Assembly (NCBI GenBank): GCA_028691335.1
Contig: JAQUZK010000079.1
Location: forward strand, 1-6,543
DNA length: 6,543 bases
Direction of reading: 5' to 3'
DNA from: Candidatus Izemoplasmatales bacterium
GTDB lineage: Bacteria > Bacillota_I > Bacilli_A > Izemoplasmatales > Hujiaoplasmataceae
The translations under genes and the position numbers were made by a program. A model generated the notes under the pieces. It was not told the DNA's origin. It saw nothing but the letters and a program-made list of their open reading frames with translations, and did no database searches. Positions 5,258 to 6,543 of the stretch are shown piece by piece. Position 1 is the first letter of the stretch. Every line of letters starts with the position of its first letter.

Positions 5258-6543
5258 ATTCTTTTTGAATCTGTTTAAGAGCCATATAGATATTATCAAT
5301 AGCTTCTTCTTGAATCTTCAAAGCTCTAAGTTCTTCTCTTGGAGCTTTTTTAATATTTTCTAAATTCTTATATTTCTTTAATAACTTATTTTTAGTTGCA
5401 GGTCCAACTTTTGGGATAGTATCAAGGATAGAACCGTAAATTGATTTATTCGCAATATTTCTTTGAAAACTAATCGCAAAGCGATGAACCTCTTCTTGCA
5501 TTTTGTAACACAATGAATAAAGGTTAGAATGCTTATCTAGAATAATCTCCTTTTCATCTTGTGTTATAATTGATTCAGTTTTGTGGCGATCATTTTTCTT
5601 TAAACCAATTACAGGAATAAAAAGATTTAAATCTTTTAAAACTTCTTTAGCAGCTCTTAACTGTATTAAACCACCATCAACTACAACTAAATCAGGTTTT
5701 TCTAGCCCATCCATTAATACTGCTTGATAACGTCGATAAATTATTTCCTTCATCATTCTATAATCATCTGGAGTATCTAAAGTTTTAATTTTGTATTTTC
5801 TATACTCATTTTTATCTGGCAATCCATTTGTGAATACTACCATTGCAGAAACTAAATTATGTCCGGAAATTGAAGAATTATCAAAAATATCAATTCTTTT
5901 AATGAAATCAATTCCTAATACTTCCTCAAGTTCCCTTAAAGCACCTATTGTTTTCTTTTCTTTGTTTAAGAAAACAGGCAGATTATTATTCATATGCTCT
6001 AAGGCATTCTTAGTAGCTATTTCTAATAGTTTTACTTTTCTTCCTCTTTGAGGGGTAAAAATAATATCACCTAAAATATCTGGAAATAAATCATAATTGT
6101 ATCCATGTGGTAATAGAATCTCTTTAGGTAAAGGATTTTGTTCATAGAATTGGGCTAAATATGTTAATAATACTTCTTCTTCAGTTCCATAGTATGAAAA
6201 GATTTTTGATTTTGAAAACAGTAGTTTTCCATTTCTCATAAACAATATGTTTATTGACATATAATTATCATAAGTAACGAAATTAATTACATCTCTATCT
6301 AAATTATCGTTAAAAATTACTTGTTGCTGTTCTGTGGTCTTATTTATAGCGATAATTAAATCTTTATACTCTTGAGCTTTTTCAAATTCTAATCTACTAG
6401 AATGATAACTCATCTTTTCTTGGTATTCATAGATAAACTCTTTAGTATTTCCAGAAAGAAAAGATCTTACTTTACGTATTAAATCTTTATAAGTCTCTTC
6501 AGACACTTCAAATTCACATGGCCCTAAACATTGTTTAATATGA
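5256..6543 (-). CDS. uvrC: Excinuclease ABC subunit C, C-terminal two thirds (enters from right edge)
   Basis: UvrC makes the 3' and 5' incisions around a lesion in UvrABC nucleotide excision repair. The first full codon is at 6540-6542 and 428 residues are visible. The frame is open to the edge, so the GTG at 6504-6506 is not a start: upstream codons read HIKQCLGPCEFE, the conserved cysteine motif after the GIY-YIG domain. The GIY-YIG (3'-incision) domain lies outside the window. In fragment numbering, a UVR motif that binds UvrB is at about 35-72. The RNase H-like 5'-incision domain begins near 215 with IFDNSSISG (Asp221), then PDDYRMM (259-260), VVVDGG (Asp289) and EEVHRFA (His353), covering the Asp/His catalytic set. 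Helix-hairpin-helix DNA-binding segments start at about 371 with SILDTIPKVGP; the second hairpin lacks the usual PGIS-like turn. No Trp is visible. It is followed after 13 bases by the exonuclease gene. Confidence 0.95.
   Translation of the reverse strand, partial: HIKQCLGPCEFEVSEETYKDLIRKVRSFLSGNTKEFIYEYQEKMSYHSSRLEFEKAQEYKDLIIAINKTTEQQQVIFNDNLDRDVINFVTYDNYMSINILFMRNGKLLFSKSKIFSYYGTEEEVLLTYLAQFYEQNPLPKEILLPHGYNYDLFPDILGDIIFTPQRGRKVKLLEIATKNALEHMNNNLPVFLNKEKKTIGALRELEEVLGIDFIKRIDIFDNSSISGHNLVSAMVVFTNGLPDKNEYRKYKIKTLDTPDDYRMMKEIIYRRYQAVLMDGLEKPDLVVVDGGLIQLRAAKEVLKDLNLFIPVIGLKKNDRHKTESIITQDEKEIILDKHSNLYSLCYKMQEEVHRFAISFQRNIANKSIYGSILDTIPKVGPATKNKLLKKYKNLENIKKAPREELRALKIQEEAIDNIYMALKQIQKE

Noticed and set aside
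5042..5278. 78-residue plus-strand ORF opposite the exonuclease N-terminus
   Set aside because: It is antisense shadow, with no ribosome site or family resemblance.
5243..5299. Longer start for the exonuclease (ATG at 5297-5299, 19 extra residues)
   Set aside because: The extra codons overlap the end of uvrC in another frame. The ATG at 5240-5242 has its own AGAGGT site and a normal 13-base gap.
5791..6051. 86-residue plus-strand ORF opposite uvrC
   Set aside because: It is antisense to the conserved UvrC nuclease domain; no independent support.
6504..6506. GTG as the start of uvrC
   Set aside because: The frame stays open to the window edge and the upstream codons encode the conserved UvrC cysteine motif (QCLGPC), so this is an internal Val.
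1..6543. Mycoplasma-type code (TGA = Trp)
   Set aside because: All five proteins are intact with TGA read as stop and the single Trp is TGG. A TGA-Trp genome would show in-frame TGA in proteins of this length.

Overview
The window is a compact, AT-rich stretch (roughly 30% G+C by eye) of ordinary bacterial chromosome. It holds five protein genes and almost no spare DNA. The protein types point to a low-GC Gram-positive bacterium: a Bacillus-type RNase J1, a Firmicutes-type UvrC, and a KapD-like exonuclease. Low G+C, almost no tryptophan (1 Trp in about 2,106 visible residues) and only TAA/TAG stops would suit the Acholeplasma/Izemoplasma/Haloplasma or Erysipelotrichia side of that group, but this placement is inference. 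All ORFs stay open with TGA as a stop and the one Trp is TGG, so the genetic code appears to be the standard bacterial one.

Layout: on the minus strand, reading right to left, priA (replication-restart helicase, 2502 to 154) is followed after 10 bases by the start of fmt (methionyl-tRNA formyltransferase), which runs off the left edge. A 159-base divergent intergenic region (2503-2661) carries the priA promoter on one strand and the rnjA promoter on the other. A perfect 17-bp palindrome lies over the -10/start region of the rnjA promoter. rnjA (2662-4341, plus strand) encodes ribonuclease J1. It converges on a minus-strand pair, uvrC (excision-repair nuclease, entering from the right edge and ending at 5256) followed by a DEDDh 3'-5' exonuclease gene (5242 to 4370). 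One AT-rich hairpin at 4341-4371 appears to terminate both converging transcripts.

The genes serve nucleic-acid maintenance: restart of stalled forks (PriA), nucleotide excision repair (UvrC), RNA decay and maturation (RNase J) and an exonuclease of unknown substrate. Fmt serves translation initiation. I see no mobile element, CRISPR array, tRNA/rRNA, phage gene or clear sign of transfer. The least conventional items are the exonuclease with a basic, unassigned N-terminal domain co-transcribed with uvrC, a PriA that departs from usual motifs in its ATPase core, the palindrome at the rnjA promoter, and the tryptophan depletion. I found no convincing undescribed multi-gene system.
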